Below are positions 4,934-5,573 of a stretch of 5,573 bases of DNA, one piece after another; position 1 is the stretch's first letter; every line of letters starts with the position of its first letter. A program made the translations under genes and the position numbers. This stretch comes from an uncultured Collinsella sp. (GTDB lineage Bacteria > Actinomycetota > Coriobacteriia > Coriobacteriales > Coriobacteriaceae). The stretch is from NCBI GenBank assembly GCA_900759435.1, contig CAAEVD010000070.1, positions 1 through 5,573 on the forward strand, read 5' to 3'. The notes under the pieces are model-generated. The model made no database searches and was not told the origin of the DNA. It saw nothing but the letters and a program-made list of their open reading frames with translations.

Positions 4934-5573
4934 TTAGCTCTGAGCTCGCACGCGAGCGGCGCCGAGTTCGGTCAGATGGTATTTCTGGCCATGCTTGATG
5001 ACCAAGCCGGCCTGCGCCAAGTCATTGAGCGTGCGTGACCAAGTGGGGGCCGAGTTTCCAAACGCCCTCGCCAGATCGGTTGCACCGCACGCTTGATTTT
5101 GCGCCAGATAGCCCAGCGCGGCGTTGCCGCGATCGCTTACGAACACGTCCGGTTGTGGCTGCGCATGCTGATTTGCTGCATTAGGATACATCATTTGAGC
5201 TGCTGGTTGTTGAGAACTCTGCATCGGTGGCATTTGCTGTTGAAAACTTTGAGGCCACTGTTGGTAAGGCTGCGGAGGCATCTGCTGGGCCCAGGGGTTG
5301 TACTGCTGCTGCGGCATCTGCTGGTACGGCTGCTGATATCCTTGCTGGTACTGCTGCGGGAACTGCTGGCCGTACCCCAGTGGCGGCATCTGCTGATATG
5401 GATATCCTTGTTGGTACGGCTGATAGCCCATTTGCTGGCCACCCGGTGCGCCCGTCGCCTGCTGCATTGCTGCTGCATCCTGATCCGCCAGCGGCACGGC
5501 CTCTGGCATGCTTGGCGGCATCGACATCGATGCCGCTTGGGGTTCTTGTGTAGGAGGCATTCCGGGCTGCTGC
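4934..5573 (-). CDS. Glutamine-rich low-complexity protein with C-terminal winged helix (N-terminus outside window)
   Basis: I do not recognise a named gene. The frame is open to the right edge: upstream of the ATG at 5560 the codons read Gln-Gln-Pro-Gly, like the rest of the protein, and no Shine-Dalgarno precedes that ATG, so the true start is probably outside the window. Numbered from that Met, residues 41-120 hold 32 Gln, 15 Pro and 10 Tyr, with QQMP repeated four times. There is no Lys or Arg before residue 144. Residues about 141-208 form a compact winged helix-turn-helix: NAALGYLAQNQACGATDLA, a recognition-helix-like SAPTWSRTLNDLAQAG, then a wing LVIKHGQKYHLTELG, resembling MarR-like and related domains. 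It probably binds DNA. It ends 15 bases before dnaA on the same strand, so the two are likely cotranscribed. A link to replication initiation or dnaA control is inference from position only. No signal peptide or membrane segment is visible in this part. Confidence 0.85.
   Translation of the reverse strand, partial: QQPGMPPTQEPQAASMSMPPSMPEAVPLADQDAAAMQQATGAPGGQQMGYQPYQQGYPYQQMPPLGYGQQFPQQYQQGYQQPYQQMPQQQYNPWAQQMPPQPYQQWPQSFQQQMPPMQSSQQPAAQMMYPNAANQHAQPQPDVFVSDRGNAALGYLAQNQACGATDLARAFGNSAPTWSRTLNDLAQAGLVIKHGQKYHLTELGAARVRAQS
5201..5440 (-). repeat. Low-complexity Gln/Pro/Tyr/Met coding repeat
   Basis: This segment encodes visible residues 41-120 of the winged-helix protein. On the plus strand GGCAT(C/T)TGCTG recurs at 5229-5239, 5277-5287, 5313-5323 and 5385-5395, each encoding Gln-Gln-Met-Pro. 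Copies are separated by irregular Tyr-Gln-rich spacers. CAG and CAA codons are mixed, so the DNA repeat is less perfect than the protein repeat. It is a degenerate coding repeat and not a CRISPR array. Confidence 0.8.

Noticed and set aside
3641..5038. Plus-strand open frames opposite dnaA (for example 3641-4174 and 4565-5038)
   Set aside because: They are complementary to conserved dnaA coding sequence and have no family-like motifs.
5201..5440. CRISPR array or tandem non-coding repeat
   Set aside because: Units are short, irregularly spaced and in frame with a continuous coding sequence.
5558..5560. ATG at 5560 as the true start of the winged-helix gene
   Set aside because: The frame stays open to the window edge with Gln-Gln-Pro-Gly codons of the same character, and no Shine-Dalgarno precedes the ATG.

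Overview
The window is a replication-initiation and origin locus from a GC-rich bacterium. All real genes lie on the minus strand, so they read from high to low coordinates: a glutamine-rich winged-helix protein (running off the right edge), dnaA, a 238-base non-coding gap that looks like oriC, dnaN, recF, dciA (DUF721), an intrinsic terminator, and the first 26 codons of gyrB (running off the left edge). The order dnaA-dnaN-recF-dciA-gyrB is the classic actinobacterial origin arrangement. The DnaA and DnaN sequences and the unusual gene upstream of dnaA suggest the class Coriobacteriia (Collinsella-like). That placement is inference from gene order and protein character, not from a database search.

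Right part (4934-5573): a protein whose visible N-terminal region is about 40% glutamine over 80 residues and lacks Lys and Arg for its first 143 visible residues, followed by a compact C-terminal winged helix. It ends 15 bases before dnaA and is probably cotranscribed with it. Middle right (3194-4918): a 574-residue DnaA with a long Ala/Pro/Thr-rich linker and a variant DNA-recognition segment (GNRNHSTV where most DnaA proteins have GGRDHTTV). Middle (2956-3193): the presumed origin, with a 90% AT segment, five consecutive TA(A/G) triplets in the orientation of a DnaA-trio, and several degenerate DnaA-box-like sites, but no perfect TTATCCACA. Left part: the sliding clamp (dnaN), RecF (starting 9 bases after the dnaN stop, in the same frame and without a clear ribosome binding site), and DciA (14-base overlap with recF). 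A strong hairpin plus T-run then ends the transcript before gyrB.

Together these genes encode the initiator, its DNA target, the polymerase clamp, a gap-repair loader and the probable helicase loader, followed by gyrase. The points most worth follow-up are the uncharacterised prion-like winged-helix protein next to dnaA, and the possible co-variation between the altered DnaA recognition helix and non-canonical boxes. The many plus-strand open frames, including one of 741 codons, are antisense shadows.
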